A DNA stretch of 64,000 nucleotides, taken from assembly GCF_009604375.1 (NCBI RefSeq), contig NZ_WEGH01000004.1, positions 186,001 to 250,000 on the forward strand, given 5' to 3'. Made by a program: the position numbers and the translations under genes. Numbering within the stretch: the first letter of the stretch is position 1; each line of letters starts with the position of its first letter. This document shows positions 40,805 to 49,887 of the stretch, piece by piece. Origin of the DNA: Actinomadura macrotermitis. GTDB taxonomy: Bacteria; Actinomycetota; Actinomycetes; Streptosporangiales; Streptosporangiaceae. Below the pieces are notes generated by a model that was not told the origin of the DNA, made no database searches, and worked only from the letters and a program-made list of their open reading frames with translations.

Positions 40805-43546
40805 TCAGGCGGGTGGAAAACGCATCAGCAGGAGGGTGACGTCGTCGTCCTGGCTCTCTTCGGGGAGCATCGCGGCGAGGGCGCCGTCGGCGATGTCGTC
40901 CAGCTTCGGGGAGGTGCGCGAGGCGGCCGTGAGGGCGCGGCGCAGCAGGTCGACGCGCACGTCGATGTCGGTGCGGGGCGTCTCGACCAGGCCGTCGGTG
41001 TACAGGGCGAGCACGGTGCCGGCCGGCAGGGCGAGCGCGGCCTGCCGGTGCCGGACGCCGCCGACGCCGAGCGGGACGCTGATCGGCGCCGCCACCTCGC
41101 TCACCGTGTGGCCGGGGCGCAGCAGCAGGGCGGGCAGGTGCCCGGCCGAGCAGACCTCGGCGCGGCCGCGGGCCGGATCGGCGACCAGGTAGCAGCAGGT
41201 GACGAACTGGTCGGGCAGCTCGGCGACGACCTCGTCCAGGGCGTTCATCAGGGCGGCGGGCGGCATGCCGGTCTTGGCGAGGGCGTGCGCGGCGGCGCGC
41301 AGGTGCCCCATGACCGCCGCGGCCTCCAGCCCGCGGCCCATGACGTCGCCGACGAGCACGCCGGTGCGGCCGCCGGGGAGCGCGACGATGTCGAACCAGT
41401 CGCCGCCGACGCCGGCGCCGCTGGTGGCGGGCCGGTACCGGAACGCGGTGTCGGCGCCGGGCGGCGGCTGCGGCATCTCCATCAGGCTGCGCTGCAGGGT
41501 CAGCGCGATGTGCCGCTGCTGCTCGTACAGGTTCCGCAGCTCGCGCTCGGCGCTCTTGCGCGCGGTGATGTCGTGGGCGCTCTTGCAGATGCCGACCACG
41601 GCCCCGCTCGCGTCGTGCACCGGCCAGACGGTGAGCTCGACGTCGATGCGCTCGCCGTCGCGGGTGAGCCGCTCGGTCTCGAACGGCGGGACGCGCTCGC
41701 CGGTGAGGACGCGGGCGAACATCTCGGCGGCGCCCGCGCGGCGGCCCGGCGGCACCAGCATCTCCGCTGGGCGGCCGATGGCCTGCTCGGCGCCGTAGCC
41801 GTACAGCCGGCGCGCGCCGCTGTTCCAGTAGGTGATGGTGCCGTCGGGCGCGCAGCCGACGAGGGCGACCTGGCTGGACTCGGCCATGGTCGCCAGCTCG
41901 GTGAGCCGGCGGTCGGCCGCGCGCCGGTCGGTGACGTCGCGGACGGCCGCCGAGACCAGCACGCCGTCCTCGGTCTCCAGCGGGCTGAGACTGATCTCGA
42001 CGGGGAACTCGGTGCCGTCGCGGCGCAGCCCGGTCAGCCCGGTGAGGCCGGCGCCCATCGGCCGGGTCCGCGGGTCGGTCAGGTAGGCGTCGCGGCGCGC
42101 GGGGTGGCGTCCGCGGAACCGCTCGGGGACCAGCATCTCCACCGGGCGGCCGAGCAGCTCGGCGCGGGGGTGGCCGAACATCCGCTCGGTCTGGGCGTTG
42201 ACGAGCTCGATGACGCCGGCGGCGTTGACGATGACGACGGCGTCGGGCGCCGACTCCAGCAGGTGCCGGTACCGCTGCTGCAGCCGGCGCCGCTCGCGGT
42301 GGGCGCCGGCGCGCGCGGTGACGTCGGTGGCGACGACGCAGAGCGCGTACGGCCGGCCGGCCGCGTCCAGCAGCGGGAAGCGGGTGATGAGGTGGCGGCG
42401 CGTCCCGTCGGCGCCGGCGAGGGACTCCTCGGACTGGACCGGCCGCCGGATCCGCAGCGCCCGCCGGTCCTTGCGCTCCCCCTGCTCGGCGGCCTTCGGC
42501 GCGAACAGCTCGTGCGCGGTGCGGCCGAGGACCTGGTCGCGGGGGCGGCCGGACAGGCGCTCGAACTCGGCGTTGACGGCCAGGTAGCGGCCCGCGGGGT
42601 CCTTCATGTAGATGACGGCCGGGGTGAGGTCGAGCAGCTCCTGCAGCCGGGCGAAGTCGGCGAGGGCGCGTTCGGCCTGGTCGCGCTCGGCCTCGATCCG
42701 GCTCGCCAGGGCCAGCGCGCCGAAGCCGAACGCCACCAGCACCACCAGGTGCCCGAGGACCTGCAGCGCCGCGGCCGGCCGCTCGCCGTAGAGGCCGGCG
42801 TCCTGCCCGGCCAGCACCAGCCGGCCGAGCAGCGGCGGCACCAGGACGGTGGGCACCAGCGTCCAGCGGCCGAGCAGCGCCGTGCTGCCCGGCCGGGTGA
42901 CCAGTCCGGCCAGGCCCTCCTCCGGGCGGGCCAGGAAGGTCCCGGCGCCGAGCAGCAGCAGCGCGAGCGCGGTGCCGAGGACCGCCGTCGCCGGCTGCCC
43001 GAGCGGTTCGGGCTCGGGCACCCGGTAGCCGAACCCGAGCAGGCGCACCAGCCCGAGCAGGGCGACCAGCAGCGCGAGGACCTGCGCGGCGGGCGCCCGC
43101 CGGCGGCGGTCCCCCGGCCCGGCGAGCAGCAGCAGCGCCGTGCCGAGCAGCACCAGGCAGCCGGCGGTGCCGGGCGTCATCCGGCCGGGGCCGGCCTGCT
43201 GGCCCGCCAGCGCCGCGGCGCCGATCGCCGCGGCGGCGGCCGCGCAGCCGCGGGGCCAGCGCTGCCGGCGCCGCCCGGTCAGCGGCAGCGCGACCGCGAG
43301 CAGCAGCAGCGCGACGGCCGTGCCCGGCTGGGTCGCGATCGGGCCGGTGACCGGCCGCAGTGCCGCGCCGCCGGGCCACAGGCCGGCCGTCCCGGCCACC
43401 GCGAGCGCCCCCGCGCCCGCCCCTGCCAGCCGGACCAGCCGCCGGCAGGCGGGCGGCGCCGGGACGGACCGGACCCCGTCCGGTCCGCCCCCGCCGCGCC
43501 CGCCGCGGCCGCCCGTCGCCCGGGGCGGGCTCGCCACTGCCCCCAT
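40805..43546 (-). CDS. membrane PAS-SpoIIE (PP2C) phosphatase
   Basis: 913 aa from ATG 43546, with GAGGTGG about 5 nt upstream. About eight TM helices (residues 30-255), then three PAS domains (LLDLTPAVIYMKDPAGRYLA; LLESAPDAVVIVNAAGVIEL; VALVGCAPDGTITYWN) and a C-terminal PP2C domain with GVGGDWFDIV, VGDVMGRGLEAA, LYTDGLVE and DDDVTLLLMR. Such proteins dephosphorylate anti-anti-sigma factors in partner switching. No cognate antagonist is adjacent; the STAS protein at 4755 lacks the phospho-Ser. Confidence 0.9.
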   Translation of the reverse strand: MGAVASPPRATGGRGGRGGGGPDGVRSVPAPPACRRLVRLAGAGAGALAVAGTAGLWPGGAALRPVTGPIATQPGTAVALLLLAVALPLTGRRRQRWPRGCAAAAAAIGAAALAGQQAGPGRMTPGTAGCLVLLGTALLLLAGPGDRRRRAPAAQVLALLVALLGLVRLLGFGYRVPEPEPLGQPATAVLGTALALLLLGAGTFLARPEEGLAGLVTRPGSTALLGRWTLVPTVLVPPLLGRLVLAGQDAGLYGERPAAALQVLGHLVVLVAFGFGALALASRIEAERDQAERALADFARLQELLDLTPAVIYMKDPAGRYLAVNAEFERLSGRPRDQVLGRTAHELFAPKAAEQGERKDRRALRIRRPVQSEESLAGADGTRRHLITRFPLLDAAGRPYALCVVATDVTARAGAHRERRRLQQRYRHLLESAPDAVVIVNAAGVIELVNAQTERMFGHPRAELLGRPVEMLVPERFRGRHPARRDAYLTDPRTRPMGAGLTGLTGLRRDGTEFPVEISLSPLETEDGVLVSAAVRDVTDRRAADRRLTELATMAESSQVALVGCAPDGTITYWNSGARRLYGYGAEQAIGRPAEMLVPPGRRAGAAEMFARVLTGERVPPFETERLTRDGERIDVELTVWPVHDASGAVVGICKSAHDITARKSAERELRNLYEQQRHIALTLQRSLMEMPQPPPGADTAFRYRPATSGAGVGGDWFDIVALPGGRTGVLVGDVMGRGLEAAAVMGHLRAAAHALAKTGMPPAALMNALDEVVAELPDQFVTCCYLVADPARGRAEVCSAGHLPALLLRPGHTVSEVAAPISVPLGVGGVRHRQAALALPAGTVLALYTDGLVETPRTDIDVRVDLLRRALTAASRTSPKLDDIADGALAAMLPEESQDDDVTLLLMRFPPA

Positions 43547-43688
43547 GACCCACCTCGCCCCGCCGAGATCTGTGATCACCATCTGTGACGCTGTCGCGAC
43601 GGTAACCCCATCGACCCCCTCGCGACCGGCGACTTCGCAAATTGGCATGGTCCCGGTGTGATCGTCTCCGGGCGGGTAGGGACGTCCC

Positions 43689-43925
43689 ATGAGCAACAGC
43701 GACGATCTCGGCCACGCGCCCGAGCACCCCGACGACGAGTTCTTCGCCCCCGTGACGCAGGGCGGCGACGCGACCGGCGGCACCACGTCCGCCTACGAGG
43801 ACGAGAAGGACACCGAGGACCTCAGCGGGACGGGCGTCCCGGGCGTGCGGACCGACCGCGCCGACACCCTCCCGCCCGACCCCGAAGGCGTCGCCGAGGC
43901 CGAGCGCACGGACGACAGCCGCTAG
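43689..43925 (+). CDS. acidic hypothetical protein
   Basis: 78 aa, strongly acidic (about a third Asp/Glu) and probably disordered; GTAGGGA before the ATG. No known domain. Divergent from the SpoIIE phosphatase, and its stop overlaps the convergent TetR gene by 4 bases. Confidence 0.65.
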   Translation: MSNSDDLGHAPEHPDDEFFAPVTQGGDATGGTTSAYEDEKDTEDLSGTGVPGVRTDRADTLPPDPEGVAEAERTDDSR

Positions 43926-44536
43926 CCCTCGTCCGGCGGGCCGGTGGCGGCGTCCAGCAGCAGCCGGACCGTGTCGGGCAGGGCGCGCGGGGACAGCCCG
44001 GGGTCGATCGCGCGGCGGATGCCGAGGCCGACGCCGAGGCTGAGCAGGGCGTCCGCCAACTCGGCCGCGGGCAGCGGCAGGGCGACGCCGCGGCGGCGCG
44101 CCTCCTCCTCCAGCAGGAGCCGCAGCGCCTTGGACCAGTGGCGGCCGCCGCCCGCGACCCGCTCGCGCAGGGCCGGGTCGCGGCGGGCGGCGTGGATGGC
44201 GAACTCGGCCTCCAGCAGGGTCCAGCCCGGGTCGCCGATGGTGCGCTCGGCCCAGCCGGTGAACACCGCGAGGCGGTCCTCGTCGCTGCCCTCGCCGAGG
44301 AACGCCTGCGTGATCAGCGCCACCTGCTCGGCGCGGACGGCGTCGATGACGGCCTGGCAGAGCTCGTCCTTGGTGCCGAAGTTGGAGTAGACGGCGCCCT
44401 TGGAGAAGCCCGCCGCCTCGGCGACCTTCTCCAGCGAGGTGGCGTGATACCCGTCACGCAGGAACAGCCGGCGGGCCGTGGCGAGCAGCAGCTCGCGCGT
44501 GCGCGCCTGGCTCTCCGCCCTGGTCAGTCGTGCCAT
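43922..44536 (-). CDS. TetR-family repressor of the monooxygenase divergon
   Basis: 204 aa; helix-turn-helix TSLEKVAEAAGFSKGAVYSNF, tetracycline-repressor-like C-terminal domain with EAEFAIHAARRDP. Divergent from the Baeyer-Villiger monooxygenase with two near-identical palindromes between them, so it probably represses both. Confidence 0.92.
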   Translation of the reverse strand: MARLTRAESQARTRELLLATARRLFLRDGYHATSLEKVAEAAGFSKGAVYSNFGTKDELCQAVIDAVRAEQVALITQAFLGEGSDEDRLAVFTGWAERTIGDPGWTLLEAEFAIHAARRDPALRERVAGGGRHWSKALRLLLEEEARRRGVALPLPAAELADALLSLGVGLGIRRAIDPGLSPRALPDTVRLLLDAATGPPDEG

Positions 44537-44562
44537 CCGCGTCCTCGCCGCCCGCCGGAATC

Positions 44563-44581
44563 CGGATACTCACGGTATCCG
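44563..44581. promoter_or_regulatory. TetR operator 1
   Basis: CGGATAC at 44563-44569 and GTATCCG at 44575-44581 form perfect 7-bp arms around a 5-bp spacer, 27 bp upstream of the TetR start, placed to control its own promoter. Confidence 0.65.
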
Positions 44582-44621
44582 CGGGCTCCCCTCCCCTTCA
44601 ACCCGTACCGGCGAGCACCTA

Positions 44622-44659
44622 TTGACGTCGCGTCCAGCTGCTGAATACCTTCGGTATCC
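44622..44659 (+). promoter_or_regulatory. monooxygenase promoter with overlapping TetR operator 2
   Basis: TTGACG (44622-44627) and TACCTT (44646-44651), 18 bp apart, form a promoter. The palindrome GAATACCTTCGGTATCC (44643-44659) covers its -10 and start point and matches operator 1 at 13 of 17 positions, so repressor binding would block transcription. Confidence 0.65.
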
Positions 44660-44682
44660 CGATCGAGGCGGAGGGGCAGGCG

Positions 44683-46188
44683 ATGTCGATGAGGCCCGAC
44701 CATGAGGTGCTCGTCGTCGGGGCGGGGTTCTCCGGGCTGTGCGTCGGGATCGAGCTGCGCCGCAAGGGCGTGCGCGACTTCGTCATCGTGGACGCGGCGC
44801 CGGACGTCGGCGGCGTGTGGCGGCACAACACCTACCCGGGCGTCGCCGTGGACGTGCCGTCGGCGACCTACTCCTACTCCTTCGAGCCGAACCCCGGCTG
44901 GACGCGGGCGTTCGCGCCCGGCGCCGAGGTGCGCGCCTACGCCGAGCACTGCGCCGGCAAGTACCGGCTGCGGCCGCACCTGCGGCTGAACACCCGGGTC
45001 GAGGCCGCGGACTTCGACGAGGGCGCCGACCTGTGGCGGGTCCGCACCGACGGCGGCGAGATCACCGCGCGGTTCCTGGTGTCGGCGGTCGGCCCCCTCG
45101 ACCAGCCGAAGAACCCCGCCATCGCGGGCCTGGACTCGTTCGCCGGCGCCGTCGTGCACACCGCGCGCTGGGACCACGGCCTGGACCTGGCCGGCAAGCG
45201 CGTCGCGGTGATCGGCACCGGCGCGTCCGGCCTGCAGGTCATCCCCGAGATCGCGGAGCGGGCCGCGCACCTGGACGTCTACCAGCGCACCCCGATCTGG
45301 GTCTTCCCCAAGATCGACTTCGCGGTGCCCAGGGCGGTGCGGCTGCTGTTCCGGGTCGCGCCGCCGGTGCAGCACCTGGTCCGCTACGTCACCGCGGCCG
45401 TGTCCGAGGCCATCATGGTGCTCGGCATCGTGCACTACAAGAAGGCGCCGTTCCTGGTGCGGGCCGTCGAGGCGATCTGCCGCGCGCACCTGCGCCGCCA
45501 GGTGCCCGACCGGGCGCTGCGCCGCCGGCTGACTCCGAAGTATGCGTTCGGCTGCAAGCGGCCCTCGTTCTCCAACCGGTACTACCCCGCCTTCATGCGC
45601 GACGACGTCGAGCTGGTCACCGAGGGCATCGAGAGGATCACCCCGGCCGGGATCGTCACCCGCGACGGCCGCGAGCGCGCGATCGACGTGCTGGTCCTGG
45701 CCACCGGGTTCCGCACGCTGGAGATCGGCGCGATGCCGCCGTTCCCGGTGACCGGTCTCGGCGGCGTCGAGCTCGGCGCGCACTGGGACGCCCACCGCTA
45801 CGCCAACTACGAGGGCGTCGCGGTGCCGCAGGCGCCGAACTTCTGGCTGCTGAACGGCCCCTACAGCGTCACCGGCGCGTCCTGGTTCTCCATCCTGGAG
45901 GCGGGCGCCACCCACGCGGTGCGCTGCATCGCCGAGGCGCGGCGGCGCGGCGCGCGGCGGATCGCCGTCAAGCAGGGCCCGCACGACGCGTTCACCGCGG
46001 ACATGCGCCGCCGGATGAAGGGCACGATCCTGGCCCAGCCGAGCTGCGCGTCCGCCAACAGCTACTACTTCGACCGGCACGGCGACTCGCCCTACGTGCG
46101 GCCGCAGTCCGGCCTGTACGTGTGGCGCCGCAGCCGCACCTTCGACCTGGACGACTACGCCTACACGTCCGGGACTGTGCTGCACTAG
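44683..46188 (+). CDS. flavin-containing (Baeyer-Villiger type) monooxygenase
   Basis: 501 aa. FAD motif VGAGFSGLCVGIEL (13-18 core), NADP motif VIGTGASGLQV (178-183 core), and the class B fingerprint FAGAVVHTARWD at 153-164, matching F-x-G-x-x-x-H-x-x-x-W-(P/D). Converts ketones to esters or lactones, or oxidises heteroatoms, with NADPH and O2. The first of two close ATG codons follows AGGGGCAGG. Repressed by the divergent TetR, presumably until a ketone or hydrophobic inducer appears. Confidence 0.9.
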   Translation: MSMRPDHEVLVVGAGFSGLCVGIELRRKGVRDFVIVDAAPDVGGVWRHNTYPGVAVDVPSATYSYSFEPNPGWTRAFAPGAEVRAYAEHCAGKYRLRPHLRLNTRVEAADFDEGADLWRVRTDGGEITARFLVSAVGPLDQPKNPAIAGLDSFAGAVVHTARWDHGLDLAGKRVAVIGTGASGLQVIPEIAERAAHLDVYQRTPIWVFPKIDFAVPRAVRLLFRVAPPVQHLVRYVTAAVSEAIMVLGIVHYKKAPFLVRAVEAICRAHLRRQVPDRALRRRLTPKYAFGCKRPSFSNRYYPAFMRDDVELVTEGIERITPAGIVTRDGRERAIDVLVLATGFRTLEIGAMPPFPVTGLGGVELGAHWDAHRYANYEGVAVPQAPNFWLLNGPYSVTGASWFSILEAGATHAVRCIAEARRRGARRIAVKQGPHDAFTADMRRRMKGTILAQPSCASANSYYFDRHGDSPYVRPQSGLYVWRRSRTFDLDDYAYTSGTVLH

Positions 46189-46219
46189 ACGATCACACTG
46201 CCCGAAAGGAAGTACCTCC

Positions 46220-46483
46220 ATGTCCCTTCTCCGCGCCGCCGGGCTCGTCCTGGCCGCCACCGGTGCCGCCCACTTCGCCGCCCCGAAGGCGTTCGAGCCG
46301 ATCTCCCGGCTGCCCTTCCCGAACGACACCGACGCCTGGATCAAGCGCAACGGCGCGACCGAGCTCGCCCTCGGCCTGGCGGTGTCGCTGAAGAAGACCC
46401 GCAAGATCGGCGTGGCCGGCACCGTCGCCTACACCGCCTGGCTGGGCGCCCGCGTGGCGGGCGGCCTGAAGAACGCGTCCTGA
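46220..46483 (+). CDS. small membrane protein downstream of monooxygenase
   Basis: 87 aa, three hydrophobic segments (AAGLVLAATGAAHFAAP, ATELALGLAVSL, VAGTVAYTAWLGA), resembling DoxX-like small membrane proteins. AAAGGAAG precedes the ATG and the gap to the monooxygenase is 31 bp, so it is probably in the same transcript. Function unknown. Confidence 0.75.
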   Translation: MSLLRAAGLVLAATGAAHFAAPKAFEPISRLPFPNDTDAWIKRNGATELALGLAVSLKKTRKIGVAGTVAYTAWLGARVAGGLKNAS

Positions 46484-46501
46484 CCCCGGGGGCGGGGCCG
46501 G

Positions 46502-47185
46502 TCAGCGCCGGTCCCGCTCCTCCCGCCCGGACGCCGTCAGGCGGCGGACCGGGCCGTGGTGCTCGTCGTCGACGATCTGGACGTCGCCCATCACCGCGTG
46601 CGCGCGGACCCGCACGATCGGGACGCGCCGCCCGGCCGCGGCCGCGCGGGTGAGCACCCGGCGGTCGCCGAGCACGGCGTAGCCGGTGAGGTCGACCGCG
46701 ACGCCGTCCGGCACGATGATCTTCACGTCGCCCATCACCGCGGTCGCGGTGATGACGATCTCGCCCGAGGGCACCTGGGCGCCGCGCAGGTCCAGCACCA
46801 CGTCGCCCATCACCGACAGGGCCTCCAGCTCCTGCTCGACGCGGCCGGTGATGCGCTCGGTGCAGTCCCCCATGATGGCGGTGAAGCGGCGGCGCACCTG
46901 CGCCGGCGCCGGGTCGGCCAGCGGCGCGCCGACGCCCGGCAGGTCGCCGGTGATGCGCTCCAGCTCGCCCCGGGTGACCGCCGCGTAGGCGGCCTCGGTG
47001 CGCTCGGTCAGCTCCTCGAAGGTCAGCCGCCCCTCCACCGAGGCGACCCGGAGCCGCTCGACCACCGCCTCCCGCTCGGCGTCGGAGGCGCGGACGCGGC
47101 CGGCGTCCGGGACGGCGGTGACCGGAGGGGGCCCGGCGGGCCGGACCGGTGCGGGCCGCCCGGGCTGCGGGGTGGGCTGACTCAT
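46502..47185 (-). CDS. DUF1707 protein with LiaF-like C-terminal repeats
   Basis: 227 aa from ATG 47185. Pro-rich N terminus, DUF1707 domain (VRASDAEREAVVERLRVASVE, EGRLTFEELTER, about 32-85), then a beta-rich region with five repeats of the form (V/I)-(M/L)-G-D (IMGDCTER, VMGDVVLDL, VMGDVKIIVP, VLGDRRVL, VMGDVQIV). Such proteins are cell-envelope associated or regulatory in actinomycetes. The promoter below ends at the ATG, indicating a leaderless mRNA. Confidence 0.87.
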   Translation of the reverse strand: MSQPTPQPGRPAPVRPAGPPPVTAVPDAGRVRASDAEREAVVERLRVASVEGRLTFEELTERTEAAYAAVTRGELERITGDLPGVGAPLADPAPAQVRRRFTAIMGDCTERITGRVEQELEALSVMGDVVLDLRGAQVPSGEIVITATAVMGDVKIIVPDGVAVDLTGYAVLGDRRVLTRAAAAGRRVPIVRVRAHAVMGDVQIVDDEHHGPVRRLTASGREERDRR

Positions 47186-47192
47186 GGTTTCG

Positions 47193-47220
47193 AAGGTATG
47201 CCCCCGGCGCGCGCGAACAA
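47193..47220 (-). promoter_or_regulatory. leaderless promoter of the DUF1707 gene
   Basis: On the minus strand, TTGTTC (47220-47215) and TACCTT (47198-47193) are 16 bp apart, and the -10 ends 7 nt before the ATG. Confidence 0.5.
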
Positions 47221-47266
47221 TCCGCCGCGCGGACGAGATGCCACCTCCGCATTCAGGAGGACGGGC

Positions 47267-47296
47267 TTGCCAGCAAGGAATGAACTGAGGTTCAAT
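47267..47296 (+). promoter_or_regulatory. TetR promoter with embedded operator
   Basis: TTGCCA (47267-47272) and TTCAAT (47291-47296) are 18 bp apart; the -10 ends 7 nt before the TetR ATG, so the mRNA is probably leaderless. The palindrome TGAAC-TGAG-GTTCA (47281-47294) sits between the two hexamers, placed for autorepression. Confidence 0.5.
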
Positions 47297-47303
47297 CCTT
47301 GTC

Positions 47304-47903
47304 ATGGCCTATCGGAGGACGCCCGGCGTGCAGGCGCGGCTGACCGCCTCGCGCGAGCGCGTGCTCGCCGCCGCGCTGGAGCTGGTCGCCGAGCACGGCT
47401 ACCGGGGCTGCTCGGTCACCGCCGTCGCCGAGCGCGCGGGCATGGCGACCGGCAGCGTCTACCGGCACTTCCCGGCCAAGGCCGACCTGGTCGCCGAGGT
47501 GTTCCGCACCGCCTCGCAGCGCGAGGTGGACGCCGTCGCCCGCGCGGCGGCGCTCGAGGGCACCGCCCGCGAGCGCGTCGCGGCGACCGTGCGGACGTTC
47601 GCCGGCCGGGCGCTGCGCGCGCCCCGCCTCGCCTACGCGCTGCTCGCCGAGCCCGTCGACCCGGCGGTGGAGGCCGAGCGCCTGGTGTTCCGCCGCGCCT
47701 ACGCCGACGTCATCGCCGCCTACGTCGCCGAGGGCGTCGCCACCGGCGAGCTGCCCGCGCAGGACCCCGCCCTCAGCGCCACCGCCCTGGTCGGCGCGAT
47801 CGGCGAGGCCCTGGTCGGGCCGCTGCAGGCCGGCGCCATCGGCCCCGAGACCGTCCCCGCCCTCATCCTGTTCGCCCAGCGTGCCCTTGGAGTGCAGCCG
47901 TGA
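47304..47903 (+). CDS. TetR-family regulator upstream of acyl-CoA dehydrogenase
   Basis: 199 aa; helix-turn-helix CSVTAVAERAGMATGSVYRHF. ATG 47304 lacks a ribosome site. Overlaps the AidB-like gene by 4 bases (GTGA). TetR repressors paired with acyl-CoA dehydrogenases usually sense acyl-CoA; the ligand here is not known. Confidence 0.9.
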   Translation: MAYRRTPGVQARLTASRERVLAAALELVAEHGYRGCSVTAVAERAGMATGSVYRHFPAKADLVAEVFRTASQREVDAVARAAALEGTARERVAATVRTFAGRALRAPRLAYALLAEPVDPAVEAERLVFRRAYADVIAAYVAEGVATGELPAQDPALSATALVGAIGEALVGPLQAGAIGPETVPALILFAQRALGVQP

Positions 47904-49528
47904 CGACCCACGAAGTGTTCAACCAGGTCCCCCCGCTCGCCGGCCACGACCTCGCCGACGACGCCGCGCTCCTGGACGGCCTGGCCCGCGAGGGCGCCGG
48001 CTGGGCCGCGCCCGAGGTGCACGAGCTGGGCGTCCTCGCCGGCACCGAGCGGGCGCAGGAGTGGGGGCGCCTCGCCAACGAGCACCCGCCGGTCCTGCGC
48101 ACCCACGACCGGTACGGGCACCGCGTGGACGAGGTCGAGTTCCACCCGGCCTGGCACGAGCTGATGAACGTCGCCGTCACCCGCGGCCTGCACGGCGCCC
48201 CCTGGGCCGACGAGCGCGAGGGCGCCCACGTGGCGCGCGCGGCCAAGTTCTACGCCTGGCGCGTCGACGCCGGGCACGGCTGCCCGATCTCGATGACGTA
48301 CGCGGCCGTCCCCGCCCTCCGCCAGTCCCCCGAGCTCGCCGCGCGGTACGAGCCGCTGCTCGCCAAGACCGAGTACGACTTCGGCCTGCGCGCGCCGCTC
48401 ACCAAGAACGCCCTGCTGGCGGGCATGTCGATGACCGAGAAGCAGGGCGGCTCCGACGTCCGCGCGAACACCACCACGGCCACCGCGCACGCCGACGGCA
48501 CCTACCGCCTGGTCGGCCACAAGTGGTTCACCAGCGCGCCCATGTGCGACCTGTTCCTCACCCTGGCGCAGACCGCCGGCGGCCTGACCTGCTTCCTGGT
48601 CCCCCGCGTCCTGCCCGACGGCACCCTGAACCCGCTGCGCCTGATGCGGCTGAAGGACAAGCTCGGCAACAAGTCCAACGCCTCCTCCGAGGTCGAGTAC
48701 GACAACGCCGTCGCCTGGCGCGTCGGCGACGAGGGCCGCGGCGTCCGCACCATCATCGAGATGGTCAACATGACCCGCCTGGACTGCGTCATCGGCGCCG
48801 CCGCGGGCATGCGCCAGGGCCTCATCACCGCCGCGCACCACGCCGCGCACCGCAAGGCGTTCGGCGCGTACCTGATCGACCAGCCGCTCATGCGCAACGT
48901 CCTGGCCGACCTGGCGGTCGAGTCGGAGGCGGCGACCGTCCTGATGACCCGCCTCGCCGGCGCCACCGACCGCTCGGTGCGCGGCGACGCGTCCGAGTCG
49001 GCCTTCAAGCGCCTCGGCCTCGCCGTCAGCAAGTACTGGGTCTGCAAGCGCTGGCCGGCCCACTCCGCCGAGGCCCTGGAGTGCCTGGGCGGCAACGGCT
49101 ACGTGGAGGAGAGCGGCATGCCGCGCCTGTTCCGCGAGTCGCCCCTCAACTCCATCTGGGAGGGCTCGGGCAACGTCGCGGCGCTCGACCTGCTGCGGGC
49201 CATGGCCAAGGAGCCGCAGGCCGTCGAGGCGTTCTTCGGCGAGGTCGCGCTCGCCGCCGGCGCCGACGCGCGCCTGGACGCCGCCGTCACCGAGGTCAAG
49301 GACTCCCTCACCGACCTCGCCACCATCGAGCTGCGCGCCCGCCGCATCGCCGAACGGATGGCCCTGGTCCTGCAAGGCTCGCTGCTGGTCCGGCACGGCC
49401 ACCCGGCCGTCGCCGACGCCTTCTGCGCCACCCGCCTGGCCGGCGACTGGGGCGGCGCCTACGGCACCCTCCCGGCCGGCCTGGACCTGGCCCCCATCAT
49501 CGAGCGGGCGACCCCGAAGATCCCCTGA
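47900..49528 (+). CDS. aidB: AidB-like acyl-CoA dehydrogenase
   Basis: 542 aa, the length of AidB, with AidB-type features: MSMTEKQGGSDVRANTT, GHKWFTSAPMCD, RLKDKLGNKSNASSEVEY, LGGNGYVEESGMPRLFRESPLNSIWEGSGNV. The Glu of IWEGSGN is at the catalytic position. Family members are FAD proteins, some linked to DNA alkylation responses, others active on branched acyl-CoA. Cotranscribed with TetR and followed by a strong hairpin. Confidence 0.9.
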   Translation: MTTHEVFNQVPPLAGHDLADDAALLDGLAREGAGWAAPEVHELGVLAGTERAQEWGRLANEHPPVLRTHDRYGHRVDEVEFHPAWHELMNVAVTRGLHGAPWADEREGAHVARAAKFYAWRVDAGHGCPISMTYAAVPALRQSPELAARYEPLLAKTEYDFGLRAPLTKNALLAGMSMTEKQGGSDVRANTTTATAHADGTYRLVGHKWFTSAPMCDLFLTLAQTAGGLTCFLVPRVLPDGTLNPLRLMRLKDKLGNKSNASSEVEYDNAVAWRVGDEGRGVRTIIEMVNMTRLDCVIGAAAGMRQGLITAAHHAAHRKAFGAYLIDQPLMRNVLADLAVESEAATVLMTRLAGATDRSVRGDASESAFKRLGLAVSKYWVCKRWPAHSAEALECLGGNGYVEESGMPRLFRESPLNSIWEGSGNVAALDLLRAMAKEPQAVEAFFGEVALAAGADARLDAAVTEVKDSLTDLATIELRARRIAERMALVLQGSLLVRHGHPAVADAFCATRLAGDWGGAYGTLPAGLDLAPIIERATPKIP

Positions 49529-49535
49529 CGCGTCG

Positions 49536-49566
49536 GCCGGGAGGGGCCCTGCGGCCCCCTCCCGGC
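49536..49566 (+). terminator. hairpin terminator after aidB
   Basis: Arms 49536-49548 and 49553-49566 pair over 13 bp with one bulged base and a CTGC loop, 8 bp after the stop. No T tract. It marks the end of the ordinary chromosomal segment. Confidence 0.7.
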
Positions 49567-49803
49567 CCGGGCTCGACACCGCCGTGGCGCGAGAGCCTGC
49601 CGGGCCGGACGCACTCACTTGCTCGCAGCGGTGGCCGCCCTGCGCCCCGGTCCCGATCAAGCCCCGAGCGCCAAGGCGGCCGGGCCGCCGGTCGCCCGGC
49701 CTGAAACTGGATCTTCGTTCTCATTGATTTCCGCAAGACCGCGGGCACAAATGTTCAGCGTGGAGGCACCTCCTCATTCATTTGACTTCATGCCGTCATA
49801 TAC

Positions 49804-49832
49804 TTGACTAATTATGGCAAGGATAGTAAATT
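49804..49832 (+). promoter_or_regulatory. sigma70-type promoter of WS/DGAT gene
   Basis: TTGACT (49804-49809) and TAAATT (49827-49832) with exactly 17 bp between them, in an AT-rich stretch unlike the preceding 49 kb. Predicted start about 49839, 49 nt before the ATG. Confidence 0.7.
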
Positions 49833-49887
49833 AAATTTGGCTTTGACGCTCAAGGCATGGCGTCAGCGCTCCCTGCCAGGAGTGGCG

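Noticed and set aside
43572..43579. GTGATCAC palindrome upstream of the SpoIIE gene as a Crp site
   Set aside because: Lacks the TGTGA-N6-TCACA spacing of Crp sites and sits next to TGTGACG in direct, not inverted, orientation.
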